Under the pieces are notes generated by a model. That model was not told the DNA's origin. It ran no database searches and saw only the letters and a program-made list of their open reading frames with translations. The translations under genes were made by a program, and so were the position numbers. Below, one piece after another: positions 45,310 through 52,992 of a stretch of 55,175 nt of DNA. The DNA comes from Phycisphaerales bacterium UBA2402 (lineage in GTDB: Bacteria; Planctomycetota; Phycisphaerae; Phycisphaerales; UBA1924), in NCBI GenBank assembly GCA_002343715.1, contig DDSA01000235.1:1059-56233 (forward strand). Direction: 5' to 3'. How positions within the stretch are numbered: the first letter of the stretch is position 1; each line of letters starts with the position of its first letter.

Positions 45310-45401
45310 GCGGCGACTCCGTCAGAAAGAGGTGCGAGATCACATGCTTGGGAATGGTACGTCGCCGGTTTCACCCCGCGATGATCCTTCCCCATCACTT
45401 C

Positions 45402-45407
45402 TACGCT
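45402..45407 (+). promoter_or_regulatory. -10-like TACGCT box for aat (leaderless type)
   Basis: TACGCT is 7 nt before the GTG start codon at 45415, with CCGGCGC between and no Shine-Dalgarno. Confidence 0.45.
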
Positions 45408-45414
45408 CCGGCGC

Positions 45415-46038
45415 GTGTCCACACAACCGTCCCAAGCCCGCGTGAGCGAGGTGCTGGCCGCCTATCGCCGAGGGTGGTTCCTGATGAACAACGGGAATGG
45501 TACCGAATGGGTGAAGGCCCGCCGCCGCGCCATGATCCCCCTCGATGACCGCTTCCGCGTCTCTCGATCACTCCGCGCCAGGGTTCGATCCGCACGCTTC
45601 ACGATCCGCTTCGATACCGCCTTTTCCCATGTGATTCGCGCCTGTGCAGCGCCGACCGCAGGCCGCCCGGCCACCTGGCTTGACCGCGACATCATCACCA
45701 TCTTCGATGATCTTCACCGGGCCGGACACGCGCACAGCGTTGAAGCCTGGCTCCTCGGTCCTTCGGGCGATGAACTCGTCGGAGGGTTGTACGGCCTCGC
45801 GCTCGGCGGGGCGTTCTGCGGCGAATCCATGTTCTCCCGCCCGGACCACGGCGGGACCGATGCCAGCAAGGTCTGCCTCGTCGCGCTCGTCGAGCACCTT
45901 CGCCGCCGCGGCTTCACGCTTCTCGATGCACAGCTCATCAGCCCTCACATCGAGCAGTTCGGAGCCTATGAAGTCAGCGCTCAGGAATACCGCCGCATGC
46001 TCGACTCCGCCGCGACTCTCCCGGTGCTGTGGAGTTGA
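45415..46038 (+). CDS. aat: Leucyl/phenylalanyl-tRNA--protein transferase
   Basis: It adds Leu or Phe from aminoacyl-tRNA to N-terminal Arg or Lys of proteins, creating an N-degron for ClpS-ClpAP. Seen: 207 residues with the GNAT-like core. HSVEAWLLG is followed by the family motif LVGGLYGLALGGAFCGESMF, then SRPDHGGTDASKVCLVALVEHLRRRGF and DAQLISPHIEQFGAYEV. E. coli Aat is 234 aa; the N-terminal part here is shorter and differs. The catalytic Asp and Glu positions cannot be confirmed by eye. The start is GTG, at a leaderless-type promoter. Confidence 0.93.
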   Translation: MSTQPSQARVSEVLAAYRRGWFLMNNGNGTEWVKARRRAMIPLDDRFRVSRSLRARVRSARFTIRFDTAFSHVIRACAAPTAGRPATWLDRDIITIFDDLHRAGHAHSVEAWLLGPSGDELVGGLYGLALGGAFCGESMFSRPDHGGTDASKVCLVALVEHLRRRGFTLLDAQLISPHIEQFGAYEVSAQEYRRMLDSAATLPVLWS

Positions 46039-46099
46039 TATTTCTTCTCTTCCGCCGCGGCTTTGAGCCGTTCGTTCTGTTTGAGATCCGGCTCTGTAG

Positions 46100-46144
46100 C
46101 GGGGAAACCCTTGCAAAAGCAATCGGGAAATGCAATATTCCCCG
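46100..46144 (+). promoter_or_regulatory. Nested stem-loop or sigma54-like site upstream of the dockerin-tagged gene
   Basis: CGGGGAA (46100-46106) pairs perfectly with TTCCCCG (46138-46144). Inside, CCC-TTGC-AAAA-GCAA-TC-GGG forms a second hairpin (46108-46127). Read as DNA, GGGGAAACCCTTGCA (46101-46115) has GG and GC 12 bases apart, as in -24/-12 sigma54 promoters. Either could control the gene at 46266. It does not fit the c-di-GMP riboswitch core. Confidence 0.3.
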
Positions 46145-46265
46145 GCAGCCACTGGGTCCATTGTGTTCGTATGCTGAAAAATGACTGCGATCGGCCATTC
46201 CTCATGAATCAACGAGGGGTGACCAGGGGTCGTGAGTTTCAGAACAGCACACAGGAGGAGTTCCG

Positions 46266-47111
46266 ATGAGAATTGACAGAACAGCAGAGATCGAATCGAC
46301 CGAACGCCGACCCACCCAGCGTCAGACGGTCACGAGACGTCCCATGGCCTGGGCATTAGCCTCGGTTCTGTCCTGCGGCGCTGCGTCAAGTGCCGGAGCC
46401 GCGGTCACCGTCTTTTTTAACAGCAGCCAAACTTCAACGCACATCGCATCGGGCGTGACATCGGAGACCATCAGCAGCAATGGGTATGTGTTCACCTACA
46501 CCCGTGACAAACTGTTCACCGGGGGGGGAAGTGTACCGATCGGTCGAAGGGAGCGCATCTCGTGGCCCAACGGTGTGGAAGCACAGGCCGTGACGACCCC
46601 ACCCCCCGGCGTGACCGACCACGCGGCTCGGATCACACTCAGACGCGAGGACGGTCAGGTATTCGATCTGATCTCGTTCACCGCGAGGCTCCTTGCCAAC
46701 ACGGCCTCGACAGGCGCGGCGATTGAGATCATGCCCTTGTTGAACGGAGAGGACGGCTTCAACGATCCGCTTTACTTCGATGCCAGCGGGTATTACGGCA
46801 GTTCTTTTTCATACGACGAGTCGCCGAACGTCTGGGGCAGCACGGCCAGGCTGAAGGGATATGACACATACAAGATCAAGTTGTTCGTTGACTACGCTTT
46901 TACGGCTCTCACGCTCGAAGACGCATCAGCCCCTCCGCCATGCATCGCGGATTTCAATGGAGACGGCGGCATAGATGGTGCTGATGTCGAGGCTTTCTTC
47001 GTGGCCTGGGAAACAGGAGACCCGGGCGCGGACGTCAACTCGGACGGCGGGGTAGATGGAGCGGACGTGGAGACATTTTACGTTTCGTGGGAATCTGGTG
47101 GGTGCGGATGA
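46266..47111 (+). CDS. Exported protein with tandem dockerin-like, GC-ending C-terminus
   Basis: Seen: 281 residues, ATG 46266 with AGGAGGAG ahead. A long polar N-region (1-25) precedes the hydrophobic signal core MAWALASVLSCGAASSAGAA. The central ~170 residues are beta-rich with no known fold name. The last 55 residues hold two Ca-loop-like repeats, DFNGDGGIDGADVEAFF and DVNSDGGVDGADVETFY, and end WESGGCG. The tail is nearly the same as that of the GH15-like glycosidase at 31382. Family knowledge: planctomycetes use such dockerin-type tails on many exported proteins, probably for surface sorting or anchoring. The partner is unknown. Confidence 0.8.
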   Translation: MRIDRTAEIESTERRPTQRQTVTRRPMAWALASVLSCGAASSAGAAVTVFFNSSQTSTHIASGVTSETISSNGYVFTYTRDKLFTGGGSVPIGRRERISWPNGVEAQAVTTPPPGVTDHAARITLRREDGQVFDLISFTARLLANTASTGAAIEIMPLLNGEDGFNDPLYFDASGYYGSSFSYDESPNVWGSTARLKGYDTYKIKLFVDYAFTALTLEDASAPPPCIADFNGDGGIDGADVEAFFVAWETGDPGADVNSDGGVDGADVETFYVSWESGGCG

Positions 47112-47241
47112 GGTGAAATAAATCGCGCGGCCCACCCCGAACATTGGCAGGCAGCCGAGTTTCATTGCCCGACCGAGTCGCATGCGATTCCGGTGCTCCG
47201 TGAGTGCGGTTCTGATCCTTCGGGATGGCCAGATCACTCCG

Positions 47242-47247
47242 TACACT
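47242..47247 (+). promoter_or_regulatory. -10-like TACACT box for gpmI (leaderless type)
   Basis: TACACT lies 7 nt before the ATG at 47255, with GCACCCT between and no Shine-Dalgarno. Confidence 0.45.
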
Positions 47248-47254
47248 GCACCCT

Positions 47255-48943
47255 ATGGCGAAGCCGACACTCACCAACAACCCGTTCGTCCTCATTATTC
47301 GAGATGGCTGGGGGATGAACCCGAACCCCGAGCACGCCCCGTTCGACGCGGTGCGTGTTGCCCGGTCCCGCGGCCTGACCCCTGTGGCCGATCGACTCAT
47401 GCGCGAATACCCCTGGACGCTCATCCGCACCAGCGGGGAGGATGTCGGCCTGCCCGAGGGCACCATGGGCAACAGCGAAGTGGGCCACCAGAACATCGGC
47501 GCTGGCCGCATCGTCGATCAGGAGAGCGTCGCCATCACCAAGGCCTGCCGCGCCGGCCTGGCGAAGAACCAGGTCGTCGCCCACGCGATCAACAGGGCCA
47601 TGTCCCGCGGTGGGGCGGTGCACTTGATGGGCATCAACTCCGATGCGGGTGTCCACGGGCTGCTGACCCATCTCTACGCCTGCCTCGACGCCTGCCGCGA
47701 ACAGGGGCAGCGGCGTGTGTACATCCATCTGTTCACCGACGGACGCGACACCGGGCCATTCTCCGGGCTGGACTATGCGCGACAGGTACAGTCGGCGTGC
47801 GAGCGGATCGGCGTGGGCCGCATCGCCAGTGTCATGGGCCGCTACTTCGCCCTCGACCGCGACTATCGCTGGGAGCGTGTTCAACGTGCGTACGAATGCC
47901 TCACAGGGCGTGGCACATTGGCAACCTCGACCGATGCCGCCGAAGCGATTCAGTCGTATTACGACAAGCCCGCGGCCGACAATCTCAAGGGCGATGAGTT
48001 CATCACGCCCACCGCTATCGGGGCCGATGCCGCCTCCATCGCCGAGTCCCGCATCCGAGACGGCGATAGCGTCATTTTCTACAACTATCGCGGCGATCGT
48101 CCGCGCGAACTCTCAGCGGCGTTTGTTTTTCCGGATGCCCAGTGGGCCCGCGTCAAGCCCAGCCCCGATTCGGGCCGAATCGGCTTCGATCGCGGCACGA
48201 AACTCGATCTCGAGTACGTCACCATGACCGCCTACTGGGAAGAGCTCGCCCCTTTCGTGAAGGTCGCCTTTCCAAAGCCACCGAAAATGATCAACATCGC
48301 CGGCGAATACATCTCCGCCGCGGGCCTGACGCAGTTCCGCTGCGCCGAGACGGAGAAGTACCCGCACGTCACCTTTTTTTTCAACGACTACCGCGACCAG
48401 CCATTCCCCGGCGAGCAGCGAGAGAATCCGCAAAGCCCGAAAGTCTCGACGTACGACCTTCTGCCCGAGATGTCTGCGGACAAGGTGTGCGATGCTGTAC
48501 TGGCACGCCTCGCCGCGTCCGACGGCGAGGACGTCCTGATCGTCAACTTCGCCAACGCCGATATGGTCGGGCACACCGGCGTGCTCGAAGCCGCTGTCAC
48601 CGCTTGCGCCGCGGTTGATCGGTGTGTGGGCCGGATCGTGGAGGCCGCTCTTGCCCGTGGTGGTAACCTGATCATCACCGCCGACCACGGCAACAGCGAG
48701 CAGATGTGGGACCCCGAGTCCAACGCGCCGCACACCGCGCACACCGTCTACGACGTGCCCCTCATCATCGTGGGAGCGGATTTCAAGGGCCGCATGCTCC
48801 GCGGCGATCAGAACGCGAATGGCTGGTTCGATCCCGCCGTCCGCGCCCGGCGCGGCCGCCTGGCCGACATCATGCCAACCGCATTCGCCATGCTTGGACT
48901 GCCCAAGCCGGGAGAGATGTCGGGCGAATCGCTGCTTGCGTAA
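47255..48943 (+). CDS. gpmI: 2,3-bisphosphoglycerate-independent phosphoglycerate mutase
   Basis: It interconverts 3- and 2-phosphoglycerate in glycolysis with Mn2+. Seen: 562 residues from ATG 47255; the longer frame has no family content. Alkaline-phosphatase-superfamily metal sites: D17 in IIRDGWG, phosphoryl-acceptor S74 in TMGNSEVGHQNIGAG, then TDGRDT, NFANADMVGHTG with Asp and His ligands, and TADHGNSEQM near the end. The insert domain with GRYFALDRDYRW and substrate-binding RGDRPRELS is present. The usual D-G-W-G start and all metal residues are kept, so it should be active. Length slightly exceeds E. coli GpmI (514). Confidence 0.96.
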   Translation: MAKPTLTNNPFVLIIRDGWGMNPNPEHAPFDAVRVARSRGLTPVADRLMREYPWTLIRTSGEDVGLPEGTMGNSEVGHQNIGAGRIVDQESVAITKACRAGLAKNQVVAHAINRAMSRGGAVHLMGINSDAGVHGLLTHLYACLDACREQGQRRVYIHLFTDGRDTGPFSGLDYARQVQSACERIGVGRIASVMGRYFALDRDYRWERVQRAYECLTGRGTLATSTDAAEAIQSYYDKPAADNLKGDEFITPTAIGADAASIAESRIRDGDSVIFYNYRGDRPRELSAAFVFPDAQWARVKPSPDSGRIGFDRGTKLDLEYVTMTAYWEELAPFVKVAFPKPPKMINIAGEYISAAGLTQFRCAETEKYPHVTFFFNDYRDQPFPGEQRENPQSPKVSTYDLLPEMSADKVCDAVLARLAASDGEDVLIVNFANADMVGHTGVLEAAVTACAAVDRCVGRIVEAALARGGNLIITADHGNSEQMWDPESNAPHTAHTVYDVPLIIVGADFKGRMLRGDQNANGWFDPAVRARRGRLADIMPTAFAMLGLPKPGEMSGESLLA

Positions 48944-48992
48944 TAATTTAGGACGGCGCGGCCCGGAACGGCATGGAATCCCGGAATCGAGC

Positions 48993-49499
48993 CTATTGAA
49001 CGCCGCTCATCCGCAGCAGCGTCCTGAACGCATCACTGAACACGAAGTTCTCCGCCGGGAACTCCGTCCCTGCCATGTTGTTGTCGATGTGACTGAACAT
49101 CAGGTCCACCTCACCGATCTTTCGTGCCTCACCGGGACGTGCCGGGTCGAGTACCTCCACCGTACCCGCGGTCGCAGCGCCGGCGGTATCGATCTGGCGT
49201 ATGAGCGTGGTGTAACGGAGTGTCTGACCCGGCTGCACATCGACATCCAGTTCCGCCTTGCTCACCTTGGCCAGGACGACTTTTTCCCGAAAGCCCGAGG
49301 CATGACCCACCAATACACCGCCGGACTGCGCCATCCCCTCGATGATGAGGCTCGCGGGCATGATGGGCATCGCCGGTCGATCACCCCTCGCCGCGAAATG
49401 GTCGTGCAGATGCTCCTCCGACATCGAGACCGTCTTGACAGTCACGATTTTCTCACGGGGAACGAGTTCGATGATCCGGTCGATCCACATCCAACGCAT
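48993..49499 (-). CDS. FabZ-like hotdog dehydratase, second copy
   Basis: Seen: 168 residues from ATG 49499 with AAAGGGG ahead. It has a single hotdog fold with the catalytic pair H34 (LHDHFAARGD) and E54 (PASLIIEGMAQSGG). In classical FabZ the loop reads H-F-P-x2-P-V-x-P-G; here it is H-F-A-A-R-G-D-R-P-A-M-P-I-M-P, with a few inserted residues. Active-site residues are kept but the acyl tunnel loop differs, so chain length or substrate may differ. It lies 28 bases after the acp gene, the second dehydratase of the FabZ-ACP-FabZ block. Confidence 0.85.
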   Translation of the reverse strand: MRWMWIDRIIELVPREKIVTVKTVSMSEEHLHDHFAARGDRPAMPIMPASLIIEGMAQSGGVLVGHASGFREKVVLAKVSKAELDVDVQPGQTLRYTTLIRQIDTAGAATAGTVEVLDPARPGEARKIGEVDLMFSHIDNNMAGTEFPAENFVFSDAFRTLLRMSGVQ

Positions 49500-49527
49500 C
49501 GCGGCCCCTTTCTCACTCAGGGCCGAC

Positions 49528-49914
49528 TCACGAGCGGGCCAGTTTCGCTTCCATGAAATCCACCAGCGTTTCAACAGTGAACAACGAACCAACTTTCGCC
49601 AGTTGCGGGTCCGCCTCGAAAGCGGTGAAGTTGACGTGGGGCATTTTGCTCTTCAGGGCCGCCAGACCCTCGGCGGTCACTTTGCCGTTCTGCACGTACT
49701 TGGGATCCTGCGCGACGTTCTCGGGAAAGAGTTCACCTTGGCCGATCTTCACGCCGAAGGCCTGCTCCAACTTGAAGACGATGTCCAGGAAGTCGATCGA
49801 TTCGGCACCTAAGTCCGCCGTGAGGACCGAGTCCATCTTGACCTCATCCTCGTCCACAGCGAGGGCGTCCACGAGTACTGTTTGAACCTTGGAGAAAATG
49901 TCGTCTCGTGTCAT
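49528..49914 (-). CDS. Acyl carrier protein, long form (128 aa)
   Basis: Seen: the phosphopantetheine serine S39 in DLGAESIDFLDIVFKLE, matching D-S-L of AcpP (here E-S-I). Normal ACP is about 78 residues. This one has about 45 extra residues between helix II and the last helices, running from about residue 60 to 105 and including PENVAQDPKYVQNGKV and KSKMPHVNFTAFEADPQL. The final helix FTVETLVDFMEAKL returns to the ACP pattern. It is placed between two FabZ-like genes on one strand. Role: a specialised ACP carrying acyl or hydroxyacyl chains. The extended loop may recognise its own partners. Confidence 0.9.
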   Translation of the reverse strand: MTRDDIFSKVQTVLVDALAVDEDEVKMDSVLTADLGAESIDFLDIVFKLEQAFGVKIGQGELFPENVAQDPKYVQNGKVTAEGLAALKSKMPHVNFTAFEADPQLAKVGSLFTVETLVDFMEAKLARS

Positions 49915-50041
49915 CTTTTTCCGATCCCGTGAACCCTGTCAGTTCCCTACCACGTGGCAGAGAACGGAAGGGCCGATGATAGGAACCCGTGGCTTTCTCG
50001 GACAGCACTTCCACAATGTTTTGCTCGAAATCGGCGTTGTT

Positions 50042-50458
50042 TCATCCATGCGCCGACATCACCCGCACCGGGCGGAGCGAAAATCGGCCCGACACCGCGA
50101 CCTGATCCTCGCCGCCATCGACAGCGGTGCCCGCTTTGCGGCCTTCGCCCCTGAAATCGAGCGACCCATCGGGCAACCGGCCCGCGAGTTTCACTTCAAC
50201 GCGCAGGGTTGAACCCGGCTGCATAAAGGTCCCGTACTTGAGCGCCCTTACTTTGCCCAGCACCAGCGGGCCGTGTGAGCTTTCCCCCGCCAGTTCACGC
50301 GCGGCCTGCACCATGGCCTCGAGCATCAACACCCCGGGCAAGACCGGGAACGTCGGAAAGTGGTCCTGCAGGTACTCCTCCGCAGCGGAGATGTGTTTGA
50401 TCGTGACGATTCGATCTTCGGTGCGTTCCAGAACGCGATCTACGAGTGAGAAGTGCAT
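50042..50458 (-). CDS. FabZ-like 3-hydroxyacyl-ACP dehydratase, first copy
   Basis: Seen: 138 residues from ATG 50458. The classical motif DHFPTFPVLPGVLMLEAMVQ gives catalytic H33 and E47. The hotdog helix and strands follow, with GKVRALKYGTFMQPGSTLRV matching the FabZ substrate-cover region. It dehydrates 3-hydroxyacyl-ACP to trans-2-enoyl-ACP, upstream of FabI (1280). The gene opens the FabZ-ACP-FabZ block and is divergent from the Eis-like gene at 50524. No ketosynthase or ketoreductase gene lies next to it. Confidence 0.9.
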   Translation of the reverse strand: MHFSLVDRVLERTEDRIVTIKHISAAEEYLQDHFPTFPVLPGVLMLEAMVQAARELAGESSHGPLVLGKVRALKYGTFMQPGSTLRVEVKLAGRLPDGSLDFRGEGRKAGTAVDGGEDQVAVSGRFSLRPVRVMSAHG

Positions 50459-50467
50459 GAGTCTACA

Positions 50468-50473
50468 AGGATA
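50468..50473 (-). promoter_or_regulatory. Possible -10 (TATCCT) for the FabZ-like gene
   Basis: TATCCT on the minus strand lies 9 nt before the ATG at 50458, with no Shine-Dalgarno. A second TAGACT box overlaps the start. Confidence 0.3.
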
Positions 50474-50510
50474 CACCCGCCATCGTGGGTCGCGTGGCGA
50501 CACTCGAACG

Positions 50511-50516
50511 TACGCT
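50511..50516 (+). promoter_or_regulatory. -10-like TACGCT box for the Eis-like gene (leaderless type)
   Basis: TACGCT lies 7 nt before the ATG at 50524. AGGAGCC between them is too close to the ATG to be a normal ribosome site. Confidence 0.4.
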
Positions 50517-50523
50517 AGGAGCC

Positions 50524-51723
50524 ATGCCCCTGCTCTATGAACCCTTCGACCCGGCTCGGGATCTTGACGAAGCCGTCCGTATCTTGTGCTATGCCTTTGC
50601 TGGCGAACCCGACGGTGTGAAGGACTGGATCAGCAACGCGGGCTTTGCCAACCTTCGAGTCGTTAGAGACGGCGCGGCCCCGGTCGCCACCCTGCTGCGC
50701 GTGCCGATGGGTCAGTTCTTCGGCGGCAGGAGTGTCCCGATGGTGGGGGTGGCGGGTGTTGGAGTTTCGCCCGTAGCTCGCGGGAGAGGGGTCGCCCGAA
50801 CCTTGATGACCGAATCTCTCCGTGAGATGCGCCGCGATGGCGTGCCGATCTCAGCCCTCTACCCCGCCACGTCCACGCTCTACCGACGTGTCGGATACGA
50901 GTACGCGGGTCTGCACCTCGAACACCGACTGCCGGTTTCACGATTCCGCCCGGCGAGAGACACCCAGCCCGTTCGTCCTTTCACGCAGTCCGACCTGCCC
51001 GCGCTCAAGGCGTGCTACACCGCGACCGCGATGCCGTGCGATGGCGCATTGGACCGAGGCGACTATATCTGGAACCGCGTATTCAATCCCCGATCCGGCC
51101 CGTGCGCCGGCTTCGTCATCGATGAACTCAGCCCCGACGCGTGCGGACCCGATGGCATCGGGGCCTATGTCTTTTTCCGACAGGAGCGCGACCCGGTCAT
51201 GGGGAGGCACGATATTGAGTGCAGCGACCTGGTGGCCGCCTCTCCTCGTGCCGCACGGCAGCTCCTCGGATTCCTCGGCGAGTTCGGCTCGATGGCGAAC
51301 GATCTTGTCATCCGTGCCGGGGCCATTCATCCGCTCTTCGCGCTGTGCGATGAGCCTCGGGGCCTGCGCACCATTTTCCGCGAGTACTGGATGCTGCGGA
51401 TCGTCGATCTCGCCGCGGCACTCACCGCCCGCGGGTACTCCTCCTGGCTGAGCACTTCCCTCGATCTCGATGTGCGCGATGAGACGCTCCCCGAAAACGC
51501 CGGTCGGTGGAGGTTGCGCGTGGAAGGGGGACGGGGCACGGTCGAGCGAGGTGGAGACGGCACGCTGCGCTGTGATATCCGGGGATTGGCTTCCATGTAC
51601 GCCGGGTTCATGACGCCCCGCGCTCACGCCGTGCTGGGTTTAGTCGAAGGTAACGATCCGGCTCTGGCGGTAGCCGCGGCCGTCTTCGGATCGAACTCGG
51701 CGGGGTTCTGCGATTTCTTCTGA
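50524..51723 (+). CDS. Eis-like GNAT N-acetyltransferase
   Basis: Seen: 399 residues from ATG 50524. The N-terminal GNAT domain has the acetyl-CoA motif VGVSPVARGRGVARTLM (RGRGVA at 86-91) and PATSTLYRRVGYEYAG, where a Tyr lies at the usual general-acid position. A second GNAT-like repeat and a C-terminal SCP2-like domain follow. The protein ends in a free Phe (GFCDFF); in Eis the C-terminal carboxylate serves in catalysis. Family knowledge: Eis-type enzymes acetylate amines, including aminoglycosides in mycobacteria; the natural substrate here is unknown. It should not be read as a resistance gene without tests. Confidence 0.88.
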   Translation: MPLLYEPFDPARDLDEAVRILCYAFAGEPDGVKDWISNAGFANLRVVRDGAAPVATLLRVPMGQFFGGRSVPMVGVAGVGVSPVARGRGVARTLMTESLREMRRDGVPISALYPATSTLYRRVGYEYAGLHLEHRLPVSRFRPARDTQPVRPFTQSDLPALKACYTATAMPCDGALDRGDYIWNRVFNPRSGPCAGFVIDELSPDACGPDGIGAYVFFRQERDPVMGRHDIECSDLVAASPRAARQLLGFLGEFGSMANDLVIRAGAIHPLFALCDEPRGLRTIFREYWMLRIVDLAAALTARGYSSWLSTSLDLDVRDETLPENAGRWRLRVEGGRGTVERGGDGTLRCDIRGLASMYAGFMTPRAHAVLGLVEGNDPALAVAAAVFGSNSAGFCDFF

Positions 51724-51733
51724 GACGGGGTCT

Positions 51734-52945
51734 TCACGCCGCGAGGGCCTTCTCCCCCAGTTCGTGCATCGTGAACAGGTCGCCGCTCACGTCGACCCCG
51801 TCGACTCGCGCGATGCTCAACCCGTGCTCCACGGCGAGGTCCACCCCGGTGCCGGCCTTACGACTCCGTCCGATCGGCTCGTTCACGATCAGGATGCGCG
51901 GCCGGCACGGAGCCTTCGGGTTCCACTCCGCCACGGCCCCCCGCCGACCGTCGGAGAGTTCCACCAGCGTGCCGGGCGCAAAGGCGGGAACGACCTGGTG
52001 CAGTGTTCGCAGCACCACGGGATCAAGCCAGTCACGGATCGGTGACCTCCGCATGGCCGCGAGCGCCTTCGCCGCGGGGATCGGCGCACCCTCCACATCC
52101 CCGGGTGCGAAGGCTCCGTACCGCACGCGGTCGTACAACTCCGCGCACGCGACGATCCGTGCGTACACGTGAATCTCCGAGCCTCGCAGAGGCACGCTCG
52201 CTCCGTTGGGGTCGATGCGGTGCGGGTGTCCGCTCCCGTCAAAATGTTGGTGATGATGCAGCACCACCCCCGCCGCGGCGGGATCGAGGTGGTCCTTCAC
52301 CATGTCGTAGCCGATGATCGAGTGACGGGACCAGGCCGCGTCCGTTTCGCCGCCGGCGGCACGCCACGCCGCGAGCTGCTCGCCGGACAGACGTGACAGC
52401 CCGACATCGTGAAACATCGCGCCCAATCCCAGGGAAGACAGATCCTTCGCCGTGTACGCGTTCATCCTGGACCGTTCGCGGATCAGATAGTAATCGAGTC
52501 TCAGCCCGAGCAGGAGGCTCACGAAACAGGTGTTCCCCGCGTGACGGGCCGCGTGTCCGGCGCACGCGCCAAGTTCCGCCACGAGGAGGGCCGATGACGG
52601 GTTGCCGGTCAGTCGTTGCAGCAGCCCGACCACGGCGTCACGATACTGGTGATACTCCACCGATGCCGCGTCGGTCTTGGCCGCCAGGTCCAGGGCTTGT
52701 CCCACGCGATCAACGACTCCCCGATACACCGCCAACGTCACGGGATCGGCGTATCGCACAAGGTCTTCGAGGCCGGGATGCCTGATCCAGATTTCTCGCA
52801 CTCCCAGTTCGGCCAGTTTGGGAGCACTGCATTTGTCCAGTGTCGCCCCGGGGCGCAGCAGCACTGTGTCCGCGCGCTGCGGATGCGTTACCGCCTGCGC
52901 CAGGACCATGCCGGGGCGGGCTTCGTTCACAGGAACGCGTAGCAC
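51734..52945 (-). CDS. HD-GYP-type protein with altered GYP motif
   Basis: Seen: 403 residues. An N-terminal region of ~100 residues precedes the HD domain, with the HD pair H179-D180 in MFHDVGLSRL. Further metal ligands are H208 (SRHSIIGYDMV) and H230-H232 (VVLHHHQHFDGSGH). The GYP signature reads G239-H-P instead of G-Y-P; the D-G-S-G before it is kept. A C-terminal PilZ-free beta domain (PGTLVELSDGRRGAVAEW) follows. Family knowledge: HD-GYP proteins are c-di-GMP phosphodiesterases, but altered GYP motifs often reduce or change the activity. Start GTG 52945. Confidence 0.88.
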   Translation of the reverse strand: MLRVPVNEARPGMVLAQAVTHPQRADTVLLRPGATLDKCSAPKLAELGVREIWIRHPGLEDLVRYADPVTLAVYRGVVDRVGQALDLAAKTDAASVEYHQYRDAVVGLLQRLTGNPSSALLVAELGACAGHAARHAGNTCFVSLLLGLRLDYYLIRERSRMNAYTAKDLSSLGLGAMFHDVGLSRLSGEQLAAWRAAGGETDAAWSRHSIIGYDMVKDHLDPAAAGVVLHHHQHFDGSGHPHRIDPNGASVPLRGSEIHVYARIVACAELYDRVRYGAFAPGDVEGAPIPAAKALAAMRRSPIRDWLDPVVLRTLHQVVPAFAPGTLVELSDGRRGAVAEWNPKAPCRPRILIVNEPIGRSRKAGTGVDLAVEHGLSIARVDGVDVSGDLFTMHELGEKALAA

Positions 52946-52992
52946 GGTTCCTGTATCGGAGTATTTACCCCGGTTCGACGCGGTCCCGCTCT

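Noticed and set aside
46100..46165. Cyclic di-GMP (GEMM) riboswitch
   Set aside because: GGGGAAACC and a small hairpin look faintly similar, but the GACGCAAAGC core and the tetraloop receptor are missing.
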